From Conchiformibius sp. (GTDB taxonomy: Bacteria > Pseudomonadota > Gammaproteobacteria > Burkholderiales > Neisseriaceae): 64,000 nucleotides of DNA. The translations under genes were made by a program, and so were the position numbers. The stretch spans positions 89,658 to 153,657 of the forward strand of contig JASBYJ010000006.1 in NCBI GenBank assembly GCA_029984035.1. Direction: 5' to 3'. Shown here piece after piece: positions 24,205-33,086 of this stretch (within the stretch, counting starts at the first letter, position 1; every line of letters begins with the position of its first letter). Under the pieces are notes generated by a model. That model saw only the letters and a list, made by a program, of their open reading frames with translations, had not been told where the DNA came from and did not search any database.

Positions 24205-26643
24205 ATGACTGATAAAACCTGTTTTCATTGCGGTTTGCCGGTTCCTGCGGACACGGATTTGCCGATTCGTTACCAAGGTGGCGAAGAGGCGGCGTGTTGT
24301 GCGGGTTGTCAGGCTGTGGCACAGGGAATCATTGATGCGGGTTTGGGCAGTTATTACAGCCACCGCACTGCGCAGGCAGGACAGGCGGCATTACCGCCCG
24401 ATGAAATTCTGCAGCAGTTGAAATTGTATGATTTGGAAGAAGTTCAGGCGGATTTTGTGGAAAGGCTGCCTGAAAACCAGAAAGAGGCATTGTTGATGCT
24501 CGGCGGCATCACTTGTGCTGCCTGCGTGTGGCTGATTGAGCAAAAGCTGCTGCGTATGGAAGGCGTGGTTAAGGTAGAACTCAATTACAGTACGCAACGC
24601 GCCCGTGTGCGTTGGGATGAAGAACGTGTCAAATTGTCGGATATTCTGACTGTTATCCGGCAAACGGGTTATTCCGCCTCGCCTTATGATGCGAAAAAAG
24701 TAGAAGCTGCGGCGCAAAAAGAGCGTAAAACCATGCTCATTAGGATTACGGTGGCCGGTTTGGCGAGTATGCAGACGATGATGTTTGCTCTGCCGACTTA
24801 TTTGCATAAGGACATTGAACCGGAATTTTTGTCCATGCTGCATTGGGGCGCGTTTTTAATGGTATTGCCCGCCATGTTTTATGCCGCCCTGCCGTTTTTC
24901 CATGGGGCTTGGCGTGATTTGAAAAACCGCCGTACCGGTATGGATACGCCTGTTGCCATCGCATTGATACTGACTTTTGTTGCGGGAGTGTATGCATTGT
25001 TGCGGCAGGAAAGCGGCGGCATGTATTTTGAGAGCTTGGCGATGTTTGTGTTTTTCCTGCTGACGGGGCGTTTTATGGAGCAAAGCGCACGCCGTAAGGC
25101 AGGAGATGCGGCGGAGCGGTTGGTGAAATTGGTTCCTGCGTTTTGCCACAGGCTGCCTGAATATCCCGCTTCGGAAGAGAGCCAAGAAGCGGCGGTTGTA
25201 ACGGTGGAAAATGGCGATGTGCTACTGGTGAGGGCAGGCGAGGTTATTCCGGTGGACGGAGAAGTGCTGTCGGGCGAAAGCGAGGCGGACGAAGCGATGC
25301 TGACAGGCGAGCATTTGCCGGTTGTGAAAGTTTCAGGCAGCCCGGTTACGGCAGGAACACTCAATACGGCAAGCCCGCTGATTATCCGCGCCACACAGGT
25401 AGGCGGCGAAACCCGTTTGGCGCATATCGTGAAACTTTTGGATAGGGCCTTGTCGCAAAAACCGCACTTGGCGCAATTGGCAGAACGCTATGCATCGGGA
25501 TTCACGCTTACTTTAATCTTAATGGCGATACCGACTTTCCTGTTTTGGTGGTGGTATGCCGATGCGGGGCGTGCTTTGTGGGTAACGGTATCGCTATTGG
25601 TCATTACCTGTCCGTGCGCCCTTTCTTTGGCGACTCCCGCCGCTTTGGCGGCTTCCACCGGGAAATTGGCGGCCCAAGGCATTTTGATTGCGCGGGGACA
25701 CGCTTTAGAGGTGTTGTCGCAAGTAACCGATGCGGTGTTCGATAAAACCGGCACTCTGACGCAAGGCAGGCTTACGGTCGGCAAAGTAGTTCAGCTGGGG
25801 CAATCACCGCATCCGATAGCCGTAGCCAAACTGCTGGAAGCGCAATCGGAACATCCTATCGCTTCGGCGATTGTCGCGCTACCCGATGATACGCTGCCTG
25901 AAAAACATTCCGTTTCGCAACGTGTGCAGCGCGTGGGGCATGGCGTGTCGGCACAAATCGATATCAACGGCAGCAAGCATATTTGGGCCATCGGCCGTCC
26001 AGAATATGTTGCGGAAATTTCAGGCAGCCTGCCTGCCCAATTGCTTGAACTTATGCAGCAGGGTAGTGTGATAGCTTTAGGCAACCAAGAAGGCTTTCAG
26101 GCAGCCTTTACATTGCAGGATAAAGTGAAACCTGCGGTAGCAGATTTGTTAGCCAAATTAAAGCAACAAGGTATCTCCGGTCATATTCTCAGCGGTGATA
26201 ACAAGGCTTCGGTAGCCTCATTGGCGCACAGTTTGGGTATAGAGCATATGTGCGCACAAGCCGCGCCGGAAGATAAGCTGGCTTATGTCCGCCGGCTGCA
26301 ACGGCAAAACAAACGCGTTTTGATGATGGGAGACGGTATTAACGATGCGCCCGTATTGGCGGCTGCCGATGTGTCGATTGCCGTGGCAGGCAGTGCAGAT
26401 GTTGCCAGAGAGGGAGCGGATGTCGTGCTGCTGAACGATGACTTGTCGGCATTGGATACCGCATTGCAACAGGCGGCTCGGACAAAAATCATTATCAGAC
26501 AAAACCTGATATGGGCAACGGTTTATAATTTTTTAGTCGTACCTCTGGCCGTTGCGGGCTGGGTAACGCCTTGGATTGCCGCTTTGGGTATGAGTTTGAG
26601 TTCGCTGTTGGTCGTGTGGAATGCCTTACGGTTGCGCAAATAA
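24205..26643 (+). CDS. Copper-type P1B ATPase, CcoI/FixI-like
   Basis: The 812-residue membrane pump starts with a cysteine-rich metal-binding segment (FHCGLPV, then CCAGCQA) typical of CcoI/FixI. A heavy-metal domain with GGITCAACVW follows, then transmembrane helices with the CPCALSLATP metal site. Phosphorylation and hinge motifs are FDKTGTLTQG, TGE in LTGEHLPV, HP in EHPIASA and GDGINDAPVL. CcoI proteins move copper for assembly of cbb3 oxidase. The adjacent genes give no support for or against this, and a general Cu exporter is possible. Confidence 0.85.
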   Translation: MTDKTCFHCGLPVPADTDLPIRYQGGEEAACCAGCQAVAQGIIDAGLGSYYSHRTAQAGQAALPPDEILQQLKLYDLEEVQADFVERLPENQKEALLMLGGITCAACVWLIEQKLLRMEGVVKVELNYSTQRARVRWDEERVKLSDILTVIRQTGYSASPYDAKKVEAAAQKERKTMLIRITVAGLASMQTMMFALPTYLHKDIEPEFLSMLHWGAFLMVLPAMFYAALPFFHGAWRDLKNRRTGMDTPVAIALILTFVAGVYALLRQESGGMYFESLAMFVFFLLTGRFMEQSARRKAGDAAERLVKLVPAFCHRLPEYPASEESQEAAVVTVENGDVLLVRAGEVIPVDGEVLSGESEADEAMLTGEHLPVVKVSGSPVTAGTLNTASPLIIRATQVGGETRLAHIVKLLDRALSQKPHLAQLAERYASGFTLTLILMAIPTFLFWWWYADAGRALWVTVSLLVITCPCALSLATPAALAASTGKLAAQGILIARGHALEVLSQVTDAVFDKTGTLTQGRLTVGKVVQLGQSPHPIAVAKLLEAQSEHPIASAIVALPDDTLPEKHSVSQRVQRVGHGVSAQIDINGSKHIWAIGRPEYVAEISGSLPAQLLELMQQGSVIALGNQEGFQAAFTLQDKVKPAVADLLAKLKQQGISGHILSGDNKASVASLAHSLGIEHMCAQAAPEDKLAYVRRLQRQNKRVLMMGDGINDAPVLAAADVSIAVAGSADVAREGADVVLLNDDLSALDTALQQAARTKIIIRQNLIWATVYNFLVVPLAVAGWVTPWIAALGMSLSSLLVVWNALRLRK

Positions 26644-26725
26644 ATGTGCGGGCTGCCTGAAAGATAGTGCTATCGGGTATAATTCGCGCTTAATTTAACC
26701 TCGTCAGATTGATACGATTATAAAA

Positions 26726-28135
26726 ATGGCAAGAAAAACAAGCATACCGATGTTGCCTTTGGAATGGCGTGCTTCCACTTCGTTAGCAGGCGTTTATGCC
26801 CTGCGGATGTTAGGGTTGTTTTTAGTTCTTCCCGTATTGGCACTGCACGCACACAGTTTGCTGCCTGAAGGTGTTGATGCGAAATACCGTGCCGGCATGG
26901 TGGGATTGGCGATGGCGACTTACGGTCTCACGCAAGCCCTGTGCCAGCTGCCTTTGGGAATGCTTTCCGATAAATTCGGACGCAAACCCATTATTTATAT
27001 CGGATTGTTGGTTTTTGCAGGCGGCAGCTTTTTGGCCGCATCTACGCATGACATCCACGTTTTGATTATTGCCCGTGCCATACAGGGGGCAGGCGCGGTC
27101 AGTGCCGCAGTAACCGCACTTTTGGCGGATTTAACCCGCGAAGAAGTCCGCACCCGCGCTATGTCTATGATAGGTTTATGTATCGGGCTGACTTTTTCTG
27201 CCGGATTGGTGATTTCGCCTATATTGGTAAAATATATCGGCACCAACGGCTTATTTGCTTTAATGGGCGTTCTCACGCTCTGCTGTATTGCTTTAGTGGC
27301 ATGGTTCACGCCCAATCCTGTGCGCTCGCGCCTGCATCAGGATACACAGGCTCATGCGGGCAGCTTCAGTGAAGTGTTGGGAAATTTGCAGCTACAAAGG
27401 CTTAATTTCGGCATTTTTGCGTTGCAGTCGGGCTTGATTGCGATGTTTACAACCCTACCGGTTGCCCTGCAAAAATTGGATTGGGATAAAACCGAACACT
27501 GGAAAATCTATCTGCCCGCCACTGTTGTCGGATTAATATTAATGGTACCGGCGATTATTGTTGGAGAAACCCGCAATAAATTGAAACAGGTTTTTATAGG
27601 CGGCATTATTCTTGTACTTGCCGCCCAGTTGGCTTTATTGGGCAGCCTGAATTCGGTTTGGTTGATTGCAGGCTGCCTGATAGTTTACTTTATCGGTTTC
27701 AATATTCTTGAAGCCAGTATGCCTTCCTTAGTATCGAAAATCGCACCTTCGGGCTTAAAGGGGACGGCAATGGGTGTGTACAACACTATGCAGTCTGTCG
27801 GCGTATTTGCCGGCGGTATGATTGGCGGAAAGCTTTCTACGGAATACGGCTACGCAGGCGTATATGGTTTTTGTGCTTTTCTCGGTGTCGTATGGTTGAT
27901 GATGGCGGTTCGTGCGCCTGCGCCGCTACCGGTCAAAAACATCGTCTTATCCATTCCCGGCTCTTGGCAGGAGCATTTGGAATTGCTGAAACAGCAATTA
28001 TCCGCTTTGGAAGGCGTTGAAGATGTCGGATTTAGCGAAGACAAATGCACACTTTTCGCCAAAGTGCGGCAGCACGGTTTTGAAGAAGAACGCCTGCATC
28101 AGATTTTAAATGGAGAACATTATGTCATTGAATAA
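26726..28135 (+). CDS. MFS transporter with C-terminal ferredoxin-like domain (YajR-like)
   Basis: This 469-residue carrier has twelve predicted helices and the MFS motif A loop MLSDKFGRKPIIY between helices 2 and 3, with GAGAVSAAVTALLAD in helix 4. The last 65 or so residues (WQEHLELLKQQLSALEGVED onward) form a cytosolic ferredoxin-like tail, as in E. coli YajR. Substrate unknown. A TATAAT lies at 26678-26683. The last codons overlap the start of ssb by 14 bases, so the two are probably co-translated. Confidence 0.85.
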   Translation: MARKTSIPMLPLEWRASTSLAGVYALRMLGLFLVLPVLALHAHSLLPEGVDAKYRAGMVGLAMATYGLTQALCQLPLGMLSDKFGRKPIIYIGLLVFAGGSFLAASTHDIHVLIIARAIQGAGAVSAAVTALLADLTREEVRTRAMSMIGLCIGLTFSAGLVISPILVKYIGTNGLFALMGVLTLCCIALVAWFTPNPVRSRLHQDTQAHAGSFSEVLGNLQLQRLNFGIFALQSGLIAMFTTLPVALQKLDWDKTEHWKIYLPATVVGLILMVPAIIVGETRNKLKQVFIGGIILVLAAQLALLGSLNSVWLIAGCLIVYFIGFNILEASMPSLVSKIAPSGLKGTAMGVYNTMQSVGVFAGGMIGGKLSTEYGYAGVYGFCAFLGVVWLMMAVRAPAPLPVKNIVLSIPGSWQEHLELLKQQLSALEGVEDVGFSEDKCTLFAKVRQHGFEEERLHQILNGEHYVIE

Positions 28136-28631
28136 AGTCATTTTAATCGGCCGTCTCGGACGCGATCCCGAAACACGCTATATGCCTAACGGCGAAGCCG
28201 TGTGCAATTTTTCCATTGCCACCAGTGAGAGCTGGAACGACCGCAACACCGGACAAAAAGTAGAGCGCACGGAGTGGCACAATATCACCTTATACCGCCG
28301 CCTGGCAGAAATTGCAGGGCAATATCTGCGTAAAGGCAGCCAAATTTATTTGGAAGGTAAAATCCAAAGCCGGAAATATGTCGGCAAAGACGGGGTTGAA
28401 CGCACTGCCTATGAAATTATCGGTAGCGAAATGAAGATGTTAGATAGCCGAAATAGCGGCACTGCGCCGTTTGACGGCGGAAATGGTTATGCACCCGCAC
28501 CGCAGTCTGACCATCAAAAACCTGCTGCCGAACCGTATGCCCCTCAAGCAGAACCTCCGCAACGGCGTAATCCTGCTCCTGCGGCACCAGCCGCTCCGAT
28601 GGAAGATATTGAAGACGATATTCCGTTTTAA
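28122..28631 (+). CDS. ssb: Single-stranded DNA-binding protein
   Basis: SSB (169 residues) starts MSLNKVILIGRLGRDPETRY at ATG 28122, with VCNFSIATSESW and EWHNITLYRRLAE in the OB fold. A Pro/Ala-rich tail ends in the acidic tip EDDIPF that recruits repair proteins. The longer frame from 28110 is less likely because homologues begin at MSLNKV. The start overlaps the end of the MFS gene, and GGAGAA precedes it. SSB is also relevant to natural transformation, where it coats incoming single strands. Confidence 0.96.
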   Translation: MSLNKVILIGRLGRDPETRYMPNGEAVCNFSIATSESWNDRNTGQKVERTEWHNITLYRRLAEIAGQYLRKGSQIYLEGKIQSRKYVGKDGVERTAYEIIGSEMKMLDSRNSGTAPFDGGNGYAPAPQSDHQKPAAEPYAPQAEPPQRRNPAPAAPAAPMEDIEDDIPF

Positions 28632-28719
28632 AGCCGTAAGCGGTTTTTACTAATAAAAATAAGCACAACTTATATGCATATATGTCCCGTAAAATGGACG
28701 GCTGCATCATGTATTGCTT

Positions 28720-28757
28720 CAGACAAAGCCACCATTATTCAATGGTGGCTTTGTCTG
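28720..28757. terminator. Perfect 17-bp hairpin after ssb
   Basis: CAGACAAAGCCACCATT pairs perfectly with its complement around ATTC. A short T-rich stretch follows on the plus strand, and A-rich flanks allow a bidirectional role. It is not a DUS hairpin. It lies in the 28632-28947 gap, which otherwise holds only AT-rich sequence and the next hairpin. Confidence 0.7.
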
Positions 28758-28878
28758 TATTTAATCGTTGCTAAGATTTAATGATTACATTCGAATAAGT
28801 TCTATAGTGAAACAGTTAGGAATATCCGATTGATTTTTGATACCGATTAAGCTGTTTGTCATTTTTATATTAAAAGCA

Positions 28879-28926
28879 TTTCAGGCAGCCTGATTGCATT
28901 AAGTGCAATAGTCAGGCTGCCTGAAA
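28879..28926 (-). terminator. DUS inverted-pair terminator of ppx
   Basis: TTTCAGGCAGCCTGA and TCAGGCTGCCTGAAA are 18 bases apart, and the loop itself contains TTGCA/TGCAA. It lies 21 bases past the ppx stop. The minus-strand T tail is weak. Confidence 0.65.
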
Positions 28927-28947
28927 ATCATTAGCAGACAATCCGGA

Positions 28948-30441
28948 TTAAATACCGTTTTGAACAATGGCAAATGTTTTGTCCAATTTCGACCATTGTT
29001 CGCATTCATACTGCAATGCGGCAGATGTGAGCGGATTGTTTTCCAACCAAGTTCCGTTGATTGTGAGCGTATAGCTGTTTTTATCGTCTTGGCTGAGCGT
29101 TGTATGCGGCGGCAGTTCAAAGGGAAGACGTGCACGGCAGAATAGTACTGCCAAGCGTAGTGACAGTATGGATTTCCATAACATGGGCGTGTCTTCGATA
29201 CCGGCCATTTTTTTTAATTCGCCGCGCTGGCCGAGCGTTAAAACAGAGAGTAAGGTTTGTTCTTTGCGGGAAAAACCGGGCATATCGGCTTGAGCCAAAA
29301 TATAGGAAGTGTGTTTATGGTAGGCGGTATGGGCGATATCGATGCCGATTTCATGTAGCAGTGCCGCCCAACGGACGTATGGCGACCAGTAATGCAGTTC
29401 TTGTACAGTGGCGTTTTGTGCCAATCCTTCAAGCAATTGGGCGGCTATTTTGGCTACGCGTGCAGCTTGGTTGGTGCCGACATGGTAGCGTTCTTGAAAT
29501 TGCAGAACGGTTTGTTCGCGCATGTCCTGTTTGAGCTCGCGTCCGATAAAGTCGTAAAACACACCGTCGCGTAAGGCGGCTTCGGTGAAGCTCATCTGCG
29601 TGATGTCGAGTTCTTCGAATGCGGCAATCAATACGGCCAGCCCGCCTGCAAATACTTCGATACGTTCGGGTTTCAAGTTATGCAGCTTGGCTTTTTTTAC
29701 GCTGCCTGCATCGATGATTTTAGCTGCCAAGGTTTTCATTGCCGGCAATGTGATGCTGTCTGCCAAACCTTCGGCGGCAATCACAGCGGCAATGGATTTT
29801 GCCGTACCGGATGTACCCAGTGCGATGTCCCAGCCTTGGCGTTTGTAGAGTTTGCTGATGCGTTGGATTTCGCTGCGTGCGGCGGTAATGGCTGCCTGAA
29901 AATCTTTATTGTTGATTTTGTTTTGGAAAAAACGCATGGAATAGGTTACGCAACCTAAAGGCAGGCTTTCGGTGTGGGTGGGTTGCAAGGTGCTGCCGAG
30001 AATAAATTCGGTAGAACCGCCACCAATGTCTATTACCAGCATTTTTTTGCCGTTGGAGGGATAGGTATGTACAACGCCTGTGTAAATCAAACGGGCTTCT
30101 TCACGCCCGGCAATGATTTCAATCGGAAAACCCAGTGCGGCTTCTGCTTTCGGCAGAAATTGGTTGATATTTTTGGCAACGCGGAAGGTGTTGGTGGCAA
30201 CGGCGCGAACTTGCTCGGCAGAAAAACCGCGCAGGCGTTCGCCAAATTGCGCCAAACATTCCAAGGCACGCTGTTGCGAAGCTTCGTCCAGATTTTTGTT
30301 TTCATCCAAGCCGCCGGCAAGACGGACCATATGTTTGATATTTTCAATAACTTGCAATTGTCCGTTATTATTGCAACAAATCTGCAGACGGAAACTGTTT
30401 GAGCCTAAATCAACAGAGGCGAGCATGGGCGGGGTGTTCAT
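28948..30441 (-). CDS. ppx: Exopolyphosphatase / pppGpp phosphatase
   Basis: Ppx (497 residues) removes phosphate from polyphosphate chains, and family members can hydrolyse pppGpp. The sugar-kinase-like fold is shown by SVDLGSNSFRLQIC near the start, AVATNTFRVAKN, VIDIGGGSTEFILG (phosphate 2 loop) and the GTSGTAKSIAAV region. A C-terminal helical domain contains an HD-like LLHEIGIDIAH. It follows murG on the minus strand with a 45-base gap. The alarmone link to spoT in this window is suggestive only. Confidence 0.92.
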   Translation of the reverse strand: MNTPPMLASVDLGSNSFRLQICCNNNGQLQVIENIKHMVRLAGGLDENKNLDEASQQRALECLAQFGERLRGFSAEQVRAVATNTFRVAKNINQFLPKAEAALGFPIEIIAGREEARLIYTGVVHTYPSNGKKMLVIDIGGGSTEFILGSTLQPTHTESLPLGCVTYSMRFFQNKINNKDFQAAITAARSEIQRISKLYKRQGWDIALGTSGTAKSIAAVIAAEGLADSITLPAMKTLAAKIIDAGSVKKAKLHNLKPERIEVFAGGLAVLIAAFEELDITQMSFTEAALRDGVFYDFIGRELKQDMREQTVLQFQERYHVGTNQAARVAKIAAQLLEGLAQNATVQELHYWSPYVRWAALLHEIGIDIAHTAYHKHTSYILAQADMPGFSRKEQTLLSVLTLGQRGELKKMAGIEDTPMLWKSILSLRLAVLFCRARLPFELPPHTTLSQDDKNSYTLTINGTWLENNPLTSAALQYECEQWSKLDKTFAIVQNGI

Positions 30442-30486
30442 GATAGTCCAATACGGGTTAAAAAAGCAGACGGGCTGCCTGAAAGG

Positions 30487-31557
30487 TTAGTTTAATACGG
30501 ATAATATGGCTTCGGCGACATCGTCTGCACTGTGGGGTAATGCCAGTTTGCGGGCATTTTGCGCCCATTTCAGGCAGCCTTCGCGGTTGAGATTGGCAAT
30601 AACCGCAGCCAATTTGGCCGCGTCCAATTGGGCTTGCGGCAGCAACAATCCCGCTTCGGCCGATACCATGTAACGCGCATTGGCGGTTTGATGGTCGTCT
30701 ACGGCGTGCGGGAAAGGAATGAGTAGGGCACCAACGCCTGCTGCGGTAAGTTCGGCGATGGTCAATGCGCCTGCGCGGCATATCAGGATATCGCTGTCGC
30801 GATAAACTGCCGTCATATCTTCTACGAAGTCGCAGCATTTTGCATGGATGCCGCGTGCATCGTAATCATTTTGCACTGATGCGGCCTGTCCCCGCCCGCA
30901 TTGATGCAGTAATTCGGGGTGTTGTTCTTCAGGCAGCAGAGAAAATGCTTCAGGCAGCAATCGGTTTAGTGCTTGTGCGCCCAGGCTGCCGCCGATAACG
31001 GCGATTTTCAAGCGGCCGCTGCGTTGTGAAAAGCGCTGTTGGGGTTCGGGCAGCGTGGCGATATCCGCACGGACGGGATTGCCGACCAGTCCGTTGCGGT
31101 GTACGGGAAAAGCTTTTGGAAAAGCATAAAGTACGCGTGTGGCCCATTTTGCCAAACGTTTGTTTGCCAAGCCTGCAACGGCATTTTGTTCGTGTACGAT
31201 AATCGGAACGCGCAACAGTTTGGCAGCCAAGCCGCCGGGAAAAGTAACAAAACCGCCGAAACCTGCAACGGCATCAATGTTGTGTTTGCGGATAACTTTC
31301 TTGGCTGCCTGAACGCACTTTATCAGCATAAACGGCATAGTCAGTTTGCGTATCAATCCTTTACCGCGTATCCCTTTCATAGGAATGGTTTCCAATGTGA
31401 TACCGTATTGAGGTACCAAACGTTCTTCCATGCTGTCTTCGCTGCCGAGCCAAACTACGCGGTGTCCGCGCTTTTGCAGGGATTGGGCTACGGCAAGAGC
31501 CGGGAAAATATGGCCGCCTGTTCCGCCTGCCATCAGTAAAACGGTTTTGTTTTGCAT
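30487..31557 (-). CDS. murG: UDP-GlcNAc--lipid I transferase
   Basis: MurG makes lipid II from lipid I at the inner face of the membrane. ATG 31557 gives 356 residues beginning MQNKTVLLMAGGTGGHIFPALAVA, with the G-loop TGGHIFP. GFGGFVTFPGGLAAKLL, IVHEQNAVAG, VIGGSLGAQALN and CRAGALTIAEL all match the family. An upstream frame to 31644 is not homologous. It starts 16 bases after ftsW, as expected for a division cluster. murC, usually nearby, is absent; ppx follows instead. Confidence 0.96.
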   Translation of the reverse strand: MQNKTVLLMAGGTGGHIFPALAVAQSLQKRGHRVVWLGSEDSMEERLVPQYGITLETIPMKGIRGKGLIRKLTMPFMLIKCVQAAKKVIRKHNIDAVAGFGGFVTFPGGLAAKLLRVPIIVHEQNAVAGLANKRLAKWATRVLYAFPKAFPVHRNGLVGNPVRADIATLPEPQQRFSQRSGRLKIAVIGGSLGAQALNRLLPEAFSLLPEEQHPELLHQCGRGQAASVQNDYDARGIHAKCCDFVEDMTAVYRDSDILICRAGALTIAELTAAGVGALLIPFPHAVDDHQTANARYMVSAEAGLLLPQAQLDAAKLAAVIANLNREGCLKWAQNARKLALPHSADDVAEAILSVLN

Positions 31558-31573
31558 GATTAAACCTTGGATT

Positions 31574-32764
31574 TTAATGTGTGTGCTGTTGGGGTTCTTC
31601 CGGAGGTGTAACGGGATAGCCGCGTATAACGCGGCGGTTTTCATAGTCCACTCTCAGCAGCATCGTGAACGCTATCATCGTCATAATGAGTGAGGAACCC
31701 CCGTAAGAAATCAGCGGCAGCGTCAACCCTTTGTTGGGCAGCATACTGAGATTGACGCCGATGTGGATAACGCTTTGCAGAGCAATTAAAATACCGATGC
31801 CGAAAGCTATGAACGAATTGAAATGCAACCTTAAGCTTTCTGCACGTTTGCCGATTTGAAAAGCACGCAAAACAATCCAAAGATAAATCACAATAAGAGT
31901 GAAAATAGCAATAAAACCCAATTCTTCACCGATAACGGAAAAAATAAAGTCGTTGTGCGCTTCAGGCAAATAGCCGTGTTTCATCAGTGAATTGCCCAGC
32001 CCTTGTCCCGATAGCGAACCGTTCTCCATCGCTACTAATGCATTGAGATTTTGATAGCCCGCGCCGCTCGGATCTTTCCAAGGTCTCCCAAAACTACCCA
32101 TACGCAGCATACGGAAGCCTGAAGTAACAATAGCCAATACCGTCCCGATAATGCTGAGCAAAACGGATGCGATAAACCATTTTTGCGGCATACTGGCGAG
32201 AAACATCAAAGCAAGAAACGTGGCGCCAATCACTACCATTGAGCCTAAATCTCTCCCCAAAGAAATCAGAAAAACTCCAAGCCCGATGGGCACGCCGACA
32301 AATAAAACACGTTTGTAATCATCCAGTATATTGATTTTTCTTTTGAAAAAGTCGGCCATATACATGATGGTAACCAGTTTGAAAATCTCGCTGGGTTGGA
32401 CTCTCATACCGAAAGGAAGCAGTAACCATCTTCTGGCGCCGCCCCCGGATGTTCCAAAAAAATAAGTCAATAGCAATAGAAAGATGGATAACCCGAGTAT
32501 ATATTTGGTTGCTTGCTGCCAACGCCACATAGGAATGCGAATCAAACCGTAGCACATGATTAAACCCAGTATCGCATATTTGCCTTGGCGCACCAGATAG
32601 CCGCTTCCCTCACGGGGAATTGACGCGGAATAGACCATTACCAAGCCGAAACACAATAAACCGAGTAACAGCCATAACAAAGTTTTATCGTAATGGCTAC
32701 CGTTTCTGAGAGGATTTGAATTGTATGAAGTTTGACTGAAAGAGAATAATCGGAAAGGGTTCAT
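31574..32764 (-). CDS. ftsW: Septal peptidoglycan polymerase FtsW
   Basis: FtsW (396 residues) is a SEDS-family glycosyltransferase that builds septal wall with FtsI. About ten membrane helices are visible. Signature strings include YSASIPREGSGYL near helix 2, GGARRWLLLPFGMRVQPSEIFKL, LGRDLGSMVVI and the C-terminal PNKGLTLPLISYGGSSL. It is directly followed by murG. Rod/septum geometry genes are of special interest if the host is a filamentous oral Neisseriaceae, but the sequence itself is ordinary. Confidence 0.95.
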   Translation of the reverse strand: MNPFRLFSFSQTSYNSNPLRNGSHYDKTLLWLLLGLLCFGLVMVYSASIPREGSGYLVRQGKYAILGLIMCYGLIRIPMWRWQQATKYILGLSIFLLLLTYFFGTSGGGARRWLLLPFGMRVQPSEIFKLVTIMYMADFFKRKINILDDYKRVLFVGVPIGLGVFLISLGRDLGSMVVIGATFLALMFLASMPQKWFIASVLLSIIGTVLAIVTSGFRMLRMGSFGRPWKDPSGAGYQNLNALVAMENGSLSGQGLGNSLMKHGYLPEAHNDFIFSVIGEELGFIAIFTLIVIYLWIVLRAFQIGKRAESLRLHFNSFIAFGIGILIALQSVIHIGVNLSMLPNKGLTLPLISYGGSSLIMTMIAFTMLLRVDYENRRVIRGYPVTPPEEPQQHTH

Positions 32765-32984
32765 AGATTGTCTGAGGCGTCAAAATAACGCGTGTGATTG
32801 TACCAGTAGTTTTGTAGTGTGAATCAGGAAAATACTTGGATGATAATGTTTCAGGCAGCCTGAAAGATTAATGAAATGTCTCGGTTTACGATAGCCAAAT
32901 AATCATTAATGACCGATATCAGAAATTTTATCGATATTTATCATGTGGTTTTGGGTAAGATGCCAGTAAAAGCACTAAAAAAAC

Positions 32985-33032
32985 GCCCAACTCATTTCTA
33001 CAGTTGCGAAGATGATACTGAGAGAGTTGGGC
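32985..33032 (-). terminator. Terminator of pyrG
   Basis: GCCCAACTC (32985-32993) pairs with GAGTTGGGC (33024-33032). On the minus strand the stem is followed by GTTTTTTTAG. The loop of 30 bases is long. It lies about 55 bases past the pyrG stop. The rest of 32765-33086 holds one DUS near 32852 and no gene. Confidence 0.75.
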
Positions 33033-33086
33033 ATGATAATAATTTGTTTCCATTACGGAAATATAAAATATCAAATTATTCTCTTT

